64,000 nt of DNA from Viridothelium virens (GCA_010094025.1 ML991818.1:178617-242616); one strand, 5' to 3'; positions 1-12,200 are shown, numbered from the stretch's first letter. Translations and numbers: made by a program. Notes: a model not told the origin generated them from the sequence alone.

Positions 1-361
1 TGCCCCTGGTGGCACAGCAGGAAGCGCTGCGCCGCTACCGCTATCCTCAAACCCCTACAATTCAGCAAGCTCTTTCCGCTCATGAAGCTCTTGAGTATTA
101 GAAAATAGATGAGATACCAAACGGTTCTGAGTCTCAAGCTATCGAAGGGTTCGTATAAGTTGATTAGAACAAAGGAGAGGTGGCAGTGGTGACGCGGGTT
201 TCAGGGTACATTAGTTAAGTACCTTAACTTTTATTTCTGCAGCCCTCAGTGGATTCCAGTTTGTGCATCTTGCATAAATTGCGTATAAAATGTCGCCGCG
301 ACGGGAACCGAACCACGAATTGTGAGACTTTCCCGTCTTCACAATTCGTGCTTCCTTCACA
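1..361. other. upstream intergenic sequence
   Basis: No open frame of coding character is visible. The last ~150 bases before the complex I subunit gene presumably hold its promoter and 5' UTR; I see no distinctive motif. Confidence 0.5.
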
Positions 362-817
362 ATGTCCGGCAAGTACGCCTTCACGAAAGGCTTGAAGGAG
401 CTCCGCTTTCACCTATGCCAGACATCTGAGCAGAGTGCAGCGGCGAGGTACGCCCCAATTCCTGCTTATGATCAGCCCCAGCTAATAGGACTCTCGTCTT
501 CTAGGTCTTTCCTAGTCCGCGCCTACCCTACGATGAAGAATCACAATCCACATACACCAATAATGATTAGAGAAGCAATGGGTGTCGAACCAAAAGTCTA
601 TGCAAGATATGGTAGGCGACCATGTCTTGATCATCTATTTGCCGTACAGATGTGACTGACGTACTGCAGAATATGGCAGAGAGAAGATGGAGCCACTGAA
701 GGGTGCGAGAATACATAAAACGCAGATACAATACCTCCTGTGCTGACAGCTAGCTTAGGTCTCGACGATAAGGCGATTGAAAACAAGGTCACGGAATTAG
801 TCAAGGCAGCGCAATAG
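362..817 (+). CDS. NDUFA2: Complex I accessory subunit, NDUFA2 / fungal 10.5 kDa type
   Basis: Nuclear-encoded accessory subunit of mitochondrial NADH:ubiquinone oxidoreductase (complex I), with the small thioredoxin-like fold of the L51/S25/CI-B8 family. Four exons give 94 residues, the usual family length: 362-447, 505-611, 670-702 and 759-817. Introns are 56-58 nt, all GT-AG, and the first has a GCTAAT branch site. The spliced protein begins MSGKYAFTKGLKELRF, continues with the family-typical segments CQTSEQSAAARSFL and YPTMKNHNP, then PIMIREAMGVEPKVYARY, and ends in VTELVKAAQ. Reading straight through the first intron makes a longer but unnatural frame, so the spliced model is preferred. 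It is convergent with the dioxygenase gene, with about 126 bases between stop codons. A housekeeping gene with no sign of cluster membership. Confidence 0.93.
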
Positions 818-943
818 AAAGCTGCTTCTACAAGTGCCTTATACGAACTTTGTACATATAACAACAAGACTTCAATGTGACAATATCAATGCTGGACCTT
901 TCGGCTGTCATGTTTTAAAGCGCAAATCGATCAGGACGTCGGT

Positions 944-1958
944 TCACGAAGCCACAGGAACCTTGCCAAAGCGGAAGAGACCCCATCCCAGTCCGGCCTC
1001 ATGCATGGTCCACAACCGTTCCCCTACATCTTCTCCTGCCGCACCCGCGCTGACATAAATGGGTAAGAGGTGTTCCAATGTGGGATGGGCTTGTTCAAAA
1101 TCTTCACGGTCTAGCAATGCAGCCATTTTTTGCTGGCGGACTTTGGGTTCCTGCTCAACAGCACATTTTAGGGCTTCATCGAAATTCAGAGCATATCTAG
1201 ACGATTCGAGTGTGTAAGGTTATTGGAGATTCGATTGGGGAGTGCAAGTGGCTTACGGCTTAGCTTCTAGGTTGTCCATATTGGAGAGGTAATCCTCCAG
1301 ATTATGTACGGACATGCCTGATGTAATGATCTGAACGCGCTCGTCACGGAGACTGGCGATTGCTTGTCCGAGTCGATAATGCTGGTTCGGATCTTCTGTC
1401 CCGAAGAGAGACACTTGTACAATCGGAATTCTTAAGGGATTCTCCACCGGATCGAACACTACATGCTGATCAGCGCTTGTATTTTGTAATTCGACTTCCA
1501 TTGGCTTCAATTACAGCATATGAAGGCAGGCCAAATACCATGGTCAAGCCCTCGGCATGCGGCCTTGGCTTGTATGCCAGCATTTTGTAGCTTCGTCATC
1601 ACAGATTCCGCAACTACTTTGCTTCCAGTATGGGGATACTTTATCTGCCTGAATTCTTGGGGCCAATCATCAGGGAAACTGAAAGCACTGTCAGAAGGTC
1701 AAGCAGGCCCGCGGAAACCGCTCACTCGTAGATTATGTCAGTGCTCTCATCAATGTTGACTTCGACATTGTCTCTACTTGCTTGCCAGTGCGCGGAGAAG
1801 ACAACCACAGCTTCTGGCCTATTCACAGTCATTATCTCTTTCCCTATCTCGGACAGTTCGCTACGAGCTGGATGCGCAGATCCTACGAGAGTTGGCGCTC
1901 CATGGCTGATGAAATACACTGGCAATCTTGCGGGAGATGAGTCGACAACCGGGGCCAT
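944..1958 (-). CDS. DODA-like extradiol ring-cleavage dioxygenase (LigB superfamily)
   Basis: Predicted cytosolic non-heme metal dioxygenase of the LigB / 4,5-DOPA extradiol dioxygenase family, which cleaves catechol rings next to the diol. Substrate unknown. Exons on the minus strand: 1958-1726, 1678-1515, 1458-1257 and 1196-944, giving 283 residues, close to the usual length. The start is the ATG giving MAPVVDSSPARLPVYFISHG; the open frame extends upstream and holds another ATG near 2099, but that stretch reads like 5' UTR. Metal-ligand candidates are His19 in SHGAPTL and His57 in FSAHWQ; later family motifs are RGLDHGIW, PIVQVSLFG, HYRLGQA and SGMSVHN. The 56-nt second intron restores GIWPAFICLFDPVENPL exactly. 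The C-terminus GLGWGLFRFG is also typical. The upstream region is shared with the divergent thioesterase gene. No link to the PKS cluster is evident. Confidence 0.9.
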
Positions 1959-2485
1959 CGTTGAATTGATGAAGCTGACTTGGAGAACTGGTATCAGTGT
2001 AGAGTAATTGCAAGAACTGGAAAAACGCCATGGAGTGTTGACAATGTAATCTAATGGCGCGGGGACTGATGTCGGAGACAAGGAGCATAAAGCTTTCATC
2101 GCAGCAGTGGCGATGTCTGAATTGACGCATGCTAAAGATGGCGACGGAAACAAGGAAGGACAGAAACATCATGCACCAATAGCCAATTCTAGGCGCATGC
2201 TAGTTGCCTTATGTGTAGGCTAGATCGATGTTTACTCCACCACCTCATAGATAAATTTTGACTTGATCTGAGTCAGGAGGTAGGTAGATAGGTGGAATGT
2301 TCCGGTGAAATAAGCAAGTACAAGTAGAGCAGCACTAGTACAAAGTAGGTAGAGTAGTCACCGCAGCAGCCCGCTCAAGCTCGCTTCAACTTCACCTCAG
2401 CCAGACCAGCCTGTCCTAGGAGGAAGTCTGAGTGCGCCATCTTCTACTCCAACTCCGGCACTCGTAAACTTGAATTGCATCTATC
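1959..2485. promoter_or_regulatory. divergent intergenic region, dioxygenase / thioesterase
   Basis: Separates two divergently transcribed genes. A pyrimidine- and purine-rich stretch with repeated GTAGGTAGATAGGT-like steps (about 2276-2350) lies before the thioesterase ATG. No recognised factor site. Other open frames here look like chance. Confidence 0.4.
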
Positions 2486-3495
2486 ATGTCAGGACCAGCT
2501 GCGCTGGTAGTGCCGGCTCTCAAGAGGCATACGGCCACAGTCATTGTAAGCCACGGACTAGGCGATAGGTATGACGCAACCAAGATTTCCATCCAGGGTA
2601 CCTCTGCATCAGCTAACTTATCGATAGTGGAGCTGGCTGGTACTTCTACCAGAAGCATCACGTTCAAGCAAACCATTGACAATTCTTTTAGGATTTGGTT
2701 AGCAGAGAATTGGCGGAGAAGAGGGAAATTTGAGGAAGTGTCGTTCGTCTTTCCTAATGCGCCAACAATTCCGATCACGATGGTAGCGAAACTCCATGCT
2801 GTTGCCATACGAAATACTAACCCAATTCCAGAATATGGGGATGAAGATGCCGGGTTGGTACGACATAGTAAGATCACGCGATACCGTTCGCCTTTTTTCA
2901 AGCATAATTTGGTGCAAAGATGCCCAGACTAATCATCTGGTGATAGATCTCTTTCGACGATCTTCAACAACGCGAGGACGAGTCTGGTATCCTCAGATCC
3001 CGTGATACAATGCACAATATTATCTCTGCCGAAGTCGCTAAAGGCATTCCTTCAAATCGTATCATTCTGGGTGGATTTTCTCAAGGCGGAGCCGTGTCCC
3101 TCTTAGGTGGCGTTACTTGTCCGCAAAAGCTCGCCGGCATTTTTGGACTATCAAGCTATTTGCTCTTGCGAGGCAAAATCCGGGACATGGTGCCGACTGA
3201 GAATCCTAATAAGGAAACGCCGATCTTTCTGGGTCATGGCGATGCGGACCTGGTCGTGAAGTACGAATGGGGACAAAATACGGCGCAAACGCTCAAGGAG
3301 TGGGGATGGAATGTCGACTTCAGAACTTATCCGTGAGTGTTTTATTGCATGCTTCAGCTCTGTAAACGCGTTTCCACTGAAACCAGAGACAGAAACTTGC
3401 CTCACTCCGCCGATCCCCAAGAGATTGACCATCTCGAGGCTTTCATCAATGAACGCGTACCTCCGCTTGGAGAGAAGGCACAAGAGGCTTTGTGA
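2486..3495 (+). CDS. Acyl-protein thioesterase 1-like serine hydrolase
   Basis: Alpha/beta hydrolase that removes S-acyl (palmitoyl) groups from cysteines of cytosolic proteins and may also hydrolyse lysophospholipids. Six exons: 2486-2568, 2628-2639, 2692-2782, 2832-2867, 2947-3332 and 3387-3495, giving 238 residues, normal for the family. Evidence includes SHGLGDSGAGW (oxyanion region), the nucleophile motif GGFSQGG (Ser119), HGDADLVVKYEWG carrying the catalytic Asp, and NLPHSADPQEIDHLE carrying the catalytic His209. Exon 2 is only 12 nt and codes the Gly-Ala-Gly of SGAGW; without it the family motif is broken, which supports the model. The start follows MSGPAALVVPALKRHTATVIV, the typical N-terminus. 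A conserved housekeeping gene. Confidence 0.93.
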
Positions 3496-4025
3496 CTATC
3501 TTCTGAAAAGGACGTGACGACGATACTTTTGTCGGTTGTAGCAGTCATTGTTCTTTCTTCTGTCTTTCTTCGATGTGTGAAAATAGACAAACTTAGATGG
3601 CGGTAGGAGATCCCTTTGACTCAGCTCGACAGAACTCTACCGCGCATAACCGCTCCGTCTTCTAGGCTTGACGCGTCTATCTGTGAGGCAGCATTGCTGC
3701 GTTCGCGTGAGTGGTCACACACCTGTGATCAGTGGCCCTGTTGTAGTTTGTCTATCATTACGCCTCACAAAACCACGTCAGCTTCCTCGTTTTTCCCCTG
3801 TCACCATCACTCATTTGTTTGTGATGCTACAGTTTCCTAGGCAGAATTATCCCTCACAACAACGCGCCCTCCAAGTATAAAGCGCGCTCTCCTTTCTTCC
3901 CCCATAGCCTAACTTCGGACTACACTTTGAGAGATTCATTGATCAACTTCCTGTTGCAACTCTTATAGCCCTACTCTTGAATAGTCTTTACACACAACAG
4001 CAACCTGAAACTCCAACAGATCGTG
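3496..4025. promoter_or_regulatory. intergenic region with TATA-like box at 3876-3881
   Basis: No coding frame is convincing. A TATAAA hexamer at 3876-3881 is followed by a CT-rich tract (CTCTCCTTTCTTCCCCC), a layout common in fungal core promoters, about 145 bases before the ATG of the next gene. A CA-rich leader precedes the ATG. Confidence 0.45.
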
Positions 4026-6929
4026 ATGGCTACGGCTATGCACATCCCTGAGTCTAGCATCGAAGAGCTATTCCTTTCGATGCAGAAACAAGTCTCGGAC
4101 CTTGAACGTGTTATGAATCAGAGGTTCGATCGCTTGGAGAAACTAGTTCTTCTTTCGACGCAAGACCGCATCTCCGACATGAAGCACAATATGGAAAAGC
4201 GATTTGACCACTTCGAACAGCAGCTGATTGGACGTCCACCTCGTACCCCTGGTGGCCCTAAATCTCTAGACTCGCCGCCTGACTCAAATGACAGTGGTGT
4301 CAAGAATGATTCTGTCTTCCAAGCTGGAACAGAAGCCGTCAAATCCTCCAAGGGACCAGAGTCTGACCGCTGTGCCTCAGATCCTTTCGTCAACTCTACA
4401 GAACAGAATGATGGCATGGAGCATGAACGTACTTCAGGGAACCTGAAGTTCACCAACCCGGCTAAAGTCGTAACGCTTGGCCCTGAACACTTTACGAACG
4501 TTCGAGCGCCTAATACTGCCATGGATTCACCTCTACATGATCTCGATATATCGATAGAGACCCCATCGACGACAGTCAAATCCTCTGTCCCTGACGGTGA
4601 AATCTTTCCGGATGGTACCCGGCAACTTGAAGGTCCTCAACTTGAAAGTGCTAAAGTGGTCACCGAGAGTATGGACCAGCCTTCACCAGATGACCTGGAA
4701 GTCTCGCACATTGAGCCAGAAGCTCAGACTGCTGAAGTGGTCGCCGAGAATGTGGACCAGCTTTCATCAGATCACACGGAAGTCTCGCACGTCGAGCCAG
4801 AAGCTCAGACTGTTGATCTTCAGACTCATGCTAAACCCGAAAATGAATCAATCCCCGCGGCTATCAATGCAGACGTTGTTGAGCAGACGAGCGTCACAGC
4901 ACTGGACGAGGCGAGTGCCATAGCGTCAAAGAAGGAAGCCGATGAGCCCTCCGAGGAGATCGAGCCTCAGCTCCCTTCTGGCGGTTCCCAACAGACCTTC
5001 TGTAATTCCCCATCTACAGACCCAACGATGCCCCAGAACCGTCCAAATAGGGACGACTTCTGCTACGGACCGACTTACTACGCACTTGTGTATGGAGAAC
5101 AGCACGGAGGATCACAAAATGACACTTCGGAGCGTAGATCATCGCTAGCAGCGGAGCCATTGTTGCCACAAGATTGTCCAAGCAAGGACGAGTCCTGCTC
5201 TGGCCCCTCCTCTGACGAACTCCATCAAGGTCCGTTGACAGCAGATATGAGTGACGGTACGAAGTCGCAATCACCCGCGGATCCAACGATGCCGCAACAT
5301 CGCCCGAATAGGGATGACTTACAATATGGTCCAACTTATCATGCGCTCACTCATGACGAATCGACGGGAACTGTAAACGATGCTGATGAACTAGAGACAT
5401 CTTTCAAGGATCCAACAATGCCACAGAACCGTCCTGATGGGGATGGTCTTTGCTTTGGGCCATTTTACCAAGCGCTCGTCAAAGGGATTACAGAGAAAGG
5501 ATCCGAAGAGGTCACCGACGACCCTCAGCCAGTGCTTGGTCCCGAGAATGAACAGGAAGCTCAGTTAGTCGAGCAACAAGTCCCATTAGAGGATTCTGCT
5601 CCTACTGAGGCTTTCAAAGCTGACTCTGAACCGATCGATGCATTGCCAGAGCCTGCTGAAGCGAGCATTGATGCGTCCGAACAGCACGAGTCTAAGACAC
5701 ATTTCCGCGACACGAGCAGCAGCAGTGGTAATGACAATGGAACAAGCGAAGATGGCAACGTTTCTACTTCTCCTAATACTGGTGACGATGGCAACGTTTC
5801 TACTTTTCCGACCTCTGGCAACGATGGTAGCGAAAACCGCAAAACCGACATCCAGAACTCCGAGACATGCAGTGGACTTGCAAAAGCCAGCGATGATCAG
5901 GAGTCTGCCTTGTCAGTTGAGGATCGATCGATTCCAAAGCATCGACGTCTCTCACTGAAAGAAGAACATATCAATTCTATTATCGAGGAGATGCGGGTGA
6001 TCTCTAGCAAGCCACGATTGAACCCTCTCGAAATAATCAAGAAATCCCTAGCGGCGTTATTCGCTCACGGAAATGAACTCGCCTCTGATTTCTATCAGGC
6101 TATAGACACGGCAACTCAATGTCACAAAACTACTGACGAATGCAAAATCGAGGTATTGCCCACTTCCGATGTTGCCAACGAGTTGACAGAGTGAAACAAC
6201 CCCATCGACGCCGCTATCTTCCCCCTTCTATTTGCCACCAGGATCGCCTCCCAACCCAATACCAATCTCGATACCAGCGTAACTGATGGGCTCGAACTCC
6301 TCAAGTTTACCACCGCAGAGGAGGTTCTAGCCAAGACCCGCGACCACCCGAGCACCTCCCTGACCAAAGTCTACCGCGATGCAAAGCATGAGGCTCTGTC
6401 CAACCATCGCACGAGCTTCTTGTCCGTTCTGCTGGTAGACACCCACCACCTTGAACTCAGCAAGAAAGGCAACCAGCAAGCGGACAAATACCACACCTCG
6501 TTCGGGCACAACTTCGTGATCGGGGTCAGCCACAGCGGCTGCGTGCTGTGGCAGGCATGGGGCCATGGAAAGCGGTTGAGAGATGACGATCAGGAAGGGG
6601 AGCACGAGGAGACAGTGGCTGCCAAGGAGATTCCTGGAGCGTATGGGCTAGATGAGTGGATCAAGAACGGGCACGCAGAGTTGAAGCCCTGGCTGGAGAT
6701 GGACGACTGGATGGCAAATTTCGAGAAATTCACAAAGGGCAAAGGGAAAACGTGGACGGCACAGAAGAATAGGTGCTATAAGCGTTGCTTTGGCCCGGAT
6801 CTCATCAAGTTGTGCTTCCCGCAGAGGCCTCTGTTGGAGATTGTCCCGAAGATTAGACCGTGGGTCGGGGTGGACGTTGTGAGTGACGTGACGACGGAGG
6901 ATGTGGAGAAGTATATGTTTCTAGTTTGA
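4026..6929 (+). CDS. Large repeat-containing protein of unknown function, 950 aa, one intron
   Basis: I do not recognise the family. The frame is open from the ATG giving MATAMHIPESS to a TGA at 6192-6194, then open again in the same frame to 6927-6929. A 51-nt intron, 6191-6241 (GTGAAAC ... CTATTTGCCACCAG, with a clear pyrimidine tract), removes the TGA and keeps frame. Exons 4026-6190 and 6242-6929 give 950 residues. Visible parts: an N-terminal heptad-like coiled coil (residues about 10-65, SDLERVMNQRFDRLEKLV); a long acidic disordered centre with four ~43-residue repeats headed DPTMPQNRP (from residue 332), two copies of SHxEPEAQT and short DDGNVST repeats; then a basic patch and a compact, better-ordered C-terminal ~230 residues with GHNFVIGVSHSGCVLWQAWG and PWVGVDVVSDVTTEDVEKY. 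The C-terminal part is probably the conserved domain; the rest looks fast-evolving. Confidence 0.75.
5019..5495 (+). repeat. four degenerate ~43-codon repeats inside the coding region
   Basis: Units start at 5019, 5154, 5280 and 5409 (residues 332, 377, 419 and 462), spaced 135, 126 and 129 nt. Each opens with DPTMPQNRP or a variant (EPLLPQDCP in unit 2), followed by a charged step and a YGPTYYAL-like segment. All spacings are multiples of three, as expected for repeats under coding constraint. Unit 2 is the most diverged. Confidence 0.85.
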
Positions 6930-7547
6930 ATCGATGTGGGATGTGGGAGTTTGGCATAGGCTAATGGGGTTAGCTTGGCTTGATCATGGCTCTTGAATCC
7001 GCGGAAGCGGATTGGTTTGATACAATTAGGACAGCCTGTTCAAAGAGGAATGATAATCCAGATTCTTAATACTCAAGATGAAGCTATCTGCTTCTAGAAT
7101 AAGCCCCGTTCATCTATGATGAAGTGACTCTTAATGATTTCTAGTAAACCCGCCATCAGTAGCACTCATGCAACAAAAATCTACAGAGGCCCCTCGGCCG
7201 ATCTGAGATCACATCGGTCAGACGGTAACAATTACCACAGTCGAACAATCAATCGGATTTGTTGTTACCAGAGTCGAGATGTGGAGCTACAGTATTCCCA
7301 TCTTAATCAAGGCATGAATTGATGAGAGTGCTATCTGTTCAAATGAATGATTGAGACAGGCCGTATACGTCAAGTTCTTAGAGGTATCAGAGAGGAGACT
7401 TACAATACTAAGACAAAAGTGTTTGGACAACTTCCAGCAATTTTCCCGCGCTAGTGAGCGGACATCTTTCTCGCATGACTGTAGTAACCACCTAATGGAA
7501 CGCATCTGCCTTCCAGGTACCAACTTGACTCACAAGAATTCAGACCT
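6930..7547. other. intergenic region, convergent genes
   Basis: Lies between two convergent genes and presumably holds both 3' UTRs. I see no coding frame, repeat or RNA gene. Confidence 0.5.
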
Positions 7548-9028
7548 CTAGTCTTGCCTCTTCCGCATTTCCGTTGAGTTGTCATGTGCCAACGCCCTCG
7601 TATACCCCGGGAACTTCAAAAACAAGTCCGAATTGACAGCCTTCAAATTGGGACATTCCAGGGACGAGAGCAGCGGCGGTAGCGTGCTATTCACAAGTCC
7701 ATTGGGATAATCTGGATCCTTATATATCGTCTCTAGCCACACGGGCGCCGTTACCACGGCCGATTGCATCGCCAAACAGAGCGCATTGTTCTTCTCAAAC
7801 AGCATAGTTTCATTGTATGTGCCATTCGTTAGGTCGGAAATACTAACGTTCTGGAACGTGTTCGGCGCGCCGATATTGCCGCCAATGGTGAAGAATTCTG
7901 GGTAGGCCTTCCCCATTGTCAGAACGTCGCGGCTGAATGCGAGGAAGTCGTACGGCGTTTCCAGCGGGCGGCGATACCATGGAGTTGGGATGCGACTGTG
8001 GCCAGTGGGCTGCGGGGTTGATTAATCGAGATGCAGAGACGTAGGAGGGGGAAGGGAGCAGGCTTACGGAAAATAGTGGTGTGTCAGCATTGAGGATGAT
8101 TCTGTTGACGCCATAGAAAGACAGCAGAATGTCCTTGGTCGTTTGGCCCCAAGGGTTTTCAGCGCTGCGGTTGCCCCACAGCTGTGCGATAAACGCGTGG
8201 TCCGCCGCCGTGACGGCCAGTGACGGGAAAAGCGCAGAGAACATGTAGCCGTCTGACGAAATGTCCTCTTGTCTGCGGAAGGCACGATGTGCGGCCATGA
8301 CGTCGAGGCTGTAGTTGGATTTCGCATTAGAGACGTTGAATTGGCGGTTGTAGAGCGCGGTGAACTGCGAGTTTATAATCTGGGTATCGTTTCCACTGTA
8401 TAAGGGTTAGAATGTACTAAAGCCACTGAATATTTAACGTACAATTTGTTGAGGGATCCGAAGGTCGGCGAAACATCGTGCTCATAGAAATTATGCGTTC
8501 CATTTAGCCCAGGCATCGGGATCTTGAGCGAGGTCTCATTCCAGTATTGACGATCGGGAGGCCCGCCTATGCTGACAATGACGCCGTTGGGGTCGCCGCT
8601 GAAGATGGGTGCAGTGACGGCGAGAGCCGTGGCAAAATCCCTGCCTATTCCAAATACTGTATTGTATATTGAGTGAGGGAAATCCCAATTCTCGAACCTC
8701 AGTACTAGCATACCGTTCATTTGCGCATTGATCAGCTCGGTGGCATTGGTGAGGCCAGTACGATTGATGTAGCCACTGGATGTATTAAAGACGACGCACA
8801 CGATTCAAACTGACCAAGAGTTGCTTACTGGTTTGCCAGTGAGTTCAAGCCTGGACAGGGCCCACGGAGATCCGTCAAAGACGGCGCCATCCAGGCATGT
8901 GCGCCTGTAGTATCAATCAATTGAGCGGTAGAATTGAAAGGGGGGGGATCTGGCGCTGCTTGGAGATACGCAGCAGTTTGGTTAAAAGCAAGTCCAAGCA
9001 GGACGCGAAGCAAAGTAGAGACTCTCAT
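7548..9028 (-). CDS. Secreted heme-thiolate peroxidase (chloroperoxidase / peroxygenase-like)
   Basis: Predicted extracellular member of the fungal heme-thiolate peroxidase family (chloroperoxidase and unspecific peroxygenases), which use H2O2 to halogenate or oxygenate organic substrates. Exons on the minus strand: 9028-8829, 8775-8443, 8395-8068 and 8009-7548, giving 440 residues. An N-terminal signal peptide (MRVSTLLRVLLGLAF) is followed by the heme-ligand motif LRGPCPGLNSLANHGY with Cys58 as proximal thiolate. The EHD motif (165-167, in NFYEHDVS) matches the metal- and acid-base region of this family. Several Asn-X-Ser/Thr sites fit secretion. Splicing at 8828/8776 rebuilds LANHGYINR. The protein is longer than CPO; a loop of about 60 residues between the PCP and EHD motifs and a long C-terminus resemble the StcC-like group. 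Substrate unknown; no clear tie to the PKS cluster 4.5 kb away. Confidence 0.88.
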
Positions 9029-10667
9029 GTTGAAAAATGCAACAGAGACGATATGGAAAAAGCTCTGAAGGAGCCGACTCTCTAAGTGGATAGGAAGATA
9101 GATTTAATGAAACAGTAATGTTACACAAAGAAAAAAATATAGAAGGTCATGAGGTAGGGTAGAAGAGGAGGTCCATCATATGATAAAGCCAGGAAAGGAA
9201 GCCGTATTGAAGCATCCTTACGATCATCTCAACCTTGACAAGTTCACGGTGTCGCTCTCATGTATTTGATTGGCTGTGTGGTAAAGAGATAAGGTCTGAG
9301 CAAGGAGTATCGGATTCTCGGCAAAGAGGTGATGAGGATGTGAACCAATGCGTCTATACACCAACATAAGGCTACGAATATAAATCGGGAGAAGAAATAT
9401 TGAAAGAACAATTGGGATGAGTGCAATCAGAGTTTTACAACGTCAGACCATACGTCAACTCATTCTAGAGGGGCGCATAGGTAGACCTTTAGTATCTCTC
9501 CCACACTAGTGAGATGATCGTCTTCATCAAGAACAAGCTACAAGCGATGTTTCCGAACAAAAGAAAGGGCGAGACCGAAATGCACGACGATAGAACGAGA
9601 AGGCAGGAAACTTTGGGGAAGCAGGAGGACAGAAAGGGGGATACAGTCGTTCTATCAAGTAGAGTAGTACGAAGTGGCCCAAAATTACGATATCATTGGC
9701 TGGTTACTAGACCTAGAGCTGCGCAAGAGCGCACAGGAGATTGAAGTATGCAGGTATTTTCTGTATAGCTCCTGTATAGGAAGAGATACGTTAACGATGA
9801 GCGTCAGGCTGACCAAATCGGGAAAGGTTTCGTTCGATCCGGAAAAAAGATAATCCCGGCTAGCTTCTCTAAGGTTCTGTCCTTTCCCCTGTCCACTTCT
9901 GCCCTATTCTGCGACGCGCAGAGAACATATGCATACCGACAACGTGATAGCGTGCCCGCACTGCTAATGGCTTTCCGAGTGATGTTTACACTACGGACTC
10001 GATCTCCGATTGGATGGAAACTTCTCGAAATGCTGAGTTTCGATCCCCGAAGTGTTATTGGTCAAGGAAGAATACAAGACAGCGATACGATATTCGGATT
10101 TTCTCAAAGGATCGAAGAACCCACCAACGACTGATTTTACGTAGGTATCTTTGTAGTTACCGAGGGCGGGTCCAACGTGATCGTCTGGTCAGGACATCTA
10201 TCTTTGTTTCTTCGTTGGCTTTATCCACTCAACTTTTCTCCGTACAGGCAAACAATCCAACCATCCCATACGCACTCAATTTCACCAAAATCCATGTAGA
10301 TTGCGGGGTTGCAGGGAGTGCGTTGGCTCGCACAAGCCCATGACCTGGTCTGGCAGTCAGTGTAGGGTTGCGAACTGTTGCAGCCGTTACCGACCCCTGC
10401 GGCCCGAGATGAAAGTGAGGTCCGCTAGTGCTTTCAGGATAAACATCACGGACAAACATTTCTTTGAAACCATAATGATCTGGTAGTAAGAAACTAGGTA
10501 ATATGGTATATTACTATCGTAGGTCTCGATGGGCATTTCCTTCCGCAACCCTAATTTTCTCTTTCCTGTATGTATTTTAGGGTAACTTTTCGCTGTTCCT
10601 TTAAGTAGCAACTGTTTGGCTGGCATCGAACAAGCTACACACCTGTCTTCGCTGCACTGAATCTGAG
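9029..10667. promoter_or_regulatory. divergent intergenic region, peroxidase / GH28
   Basis: About 1.6 kb between two divergently transcribed secreted enzymes. Short open frames on both strands lack coding character. No repeat or RNA gene recognised. Both promoters must lie here. Confidence 0.45.
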
Positions 10668-12200
10668 ATGGCGACAAAGGTTCTCTGCACCCTGCTGATG
10701 ATAGGCTGCGCCGTTGCGCAACTCAGCGGCGCCGTTGGACCATCCACAAGTTATGCTTCAAAAGCATCCACCAAGATCTGCAACGTCCTCAACTATGGTG
10801 CCAAAGCGACGGGAACAACAGACATCGGACCGCCACTCGCATCTGCTTGGGCTGACTGCAAGACTGGTGGTCTTGTTTACATTCCTCCAGGATCCTACGG
10901 CATAGAAACGGCTGTCACTCTTAAGAGTGGCAGTGCCTCGGCTATCCAGCTTGACGGAACCATTTATCGAAACGGCGACGTACCTGGAGATGAGTTTATC
11001 TCTATAAGTGGCTGCACCGACTTTGAACTTTTCAGTGGTAACTCCAAGGGCGCAATTCAAGGATATGGCTACGAGTATCTCGAGAACGGTAATTACGGCA
11101 CTCGACTCCTCCGTTTTACGAATGTCAATCACTTTTCTATGCACGGAATCGCCCTGGTAGACTCTCCTTCCTACTATGTCGTATTCGATACTTGCTCTAA
11201 TGGAGAGATATACAACTTGATCATCCGCGGGATATCTACTTTGGGCGAGACCGATGGTGTTGACGTCTGGGGCTCAAATATCTGGGTCCACGATGTCGAG
11301 GTCACTAACGGAGACGAATGCGTAACGGTTAAGAGTCCTGCGAAGAACTTCCTGATCGAAAGTATCTATTGCAACCTGAGCGGAGGGACAGCTATAGGCT
11401 CTCTAGGTACGGGTACCGATATTTCGAACATACACTATCGGAATCTGTACATGAACAGAGCGGATGCTTGCTATTTGAAGACGAACAACGGCGACGGAAC
11501 CGTCACTGATGTGACTTGGGAAAACGTCATCGTCCACGGTGGGCCATACATACTCGCCGTCAATGAGGCATGGGGCTCCTCCCGCGGCAGCACGGGTGTT
11601 CAGCTAAGCAACTTGAACTTTACGGTTCGTTACTACCGAATTTCCTAAAGAACTCTCCTACAAGATTCAGCTTTTCCATCGCCCATTGTACTGACACTTT
11701 GAAGAATTGGCACGGCTACAACTCTGCTAATTCACGTCCCGTCATTCGCCTCGAATGTGATCCTGATGTGCCATGCTCCGGCTTGACAGTGAACAACGTC
11801 AACCTCTGGACCTCGGAAGGCAGTGACGTGACCTGGTCGTGTCAAAATTCCTACGGATCTGGAGCATGTCTTCACAAAGATACCGGGACGCTCTCAACGT
11901 ACACTACTGTCAGCACGATCACAAAGGCACCGTAAGCATCCTCGGTCCTCGCCTCAAGAACTTTCGCATTTCTGAGCTAATGAAAACATCAACAGGAGCT
12001 ATTCTACGAGCACTATGGCAGCGGATCTGGCGACCGACTTTCCCACCACGCAGTCTTTCACAATCCCTCCTGTTCCGACGTCTTTCTTCCCAGGGCAGAA
12101 ACCAAGCTCTGCGCTGCTGAATCTTAATGGCGCGGGTGGTTTGGGTAGTGCGAAGAGGACGGTGGCAAATGTTCACGCTCCGCGGGCAACCTCCCTTTAA
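10668..12200 (+). CDS. GH28 rhamnogalacturonase-like pectin hydrolase, secreted
   Basis: Predicted extracellular glycoside hydrolase family 28 enzyme with a right-handed beta-helix, acting on the rhamnogalacturonan or galacturonan backbone of pectin. Exons 10668-11624, 11705-11931 and 11996-12200 give 462 residues. A signal peptide ([18 protein letters not shown]) precedes the family entry [20 protein letters not shown]. Active-site region: [19 protein letters not shown], then [11 protein letters not shown], then the [15 protein letters not shown] loop, and [19 protein letters not shown]. The paired Asp residues and the absence of the classical NTD/RIKT polygalacturonase motifs favour the rhamnogalacturonase branch. 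After the cysteine-rich segment [11 protein letters not shown] the third exon codes a Ser/Thr/Pro-rich tail likely to be glycosylated. Substrate specificity is inferred from motif style only. Confidence 0.88.

Noticed and set aside
2097-2099. Upstream ATG as an alternative start of the dioxygenase
   Set aside because: The intervening ~47 residues lack family resemblance, while the ATG at 1958 begins directly before the conserved fold.
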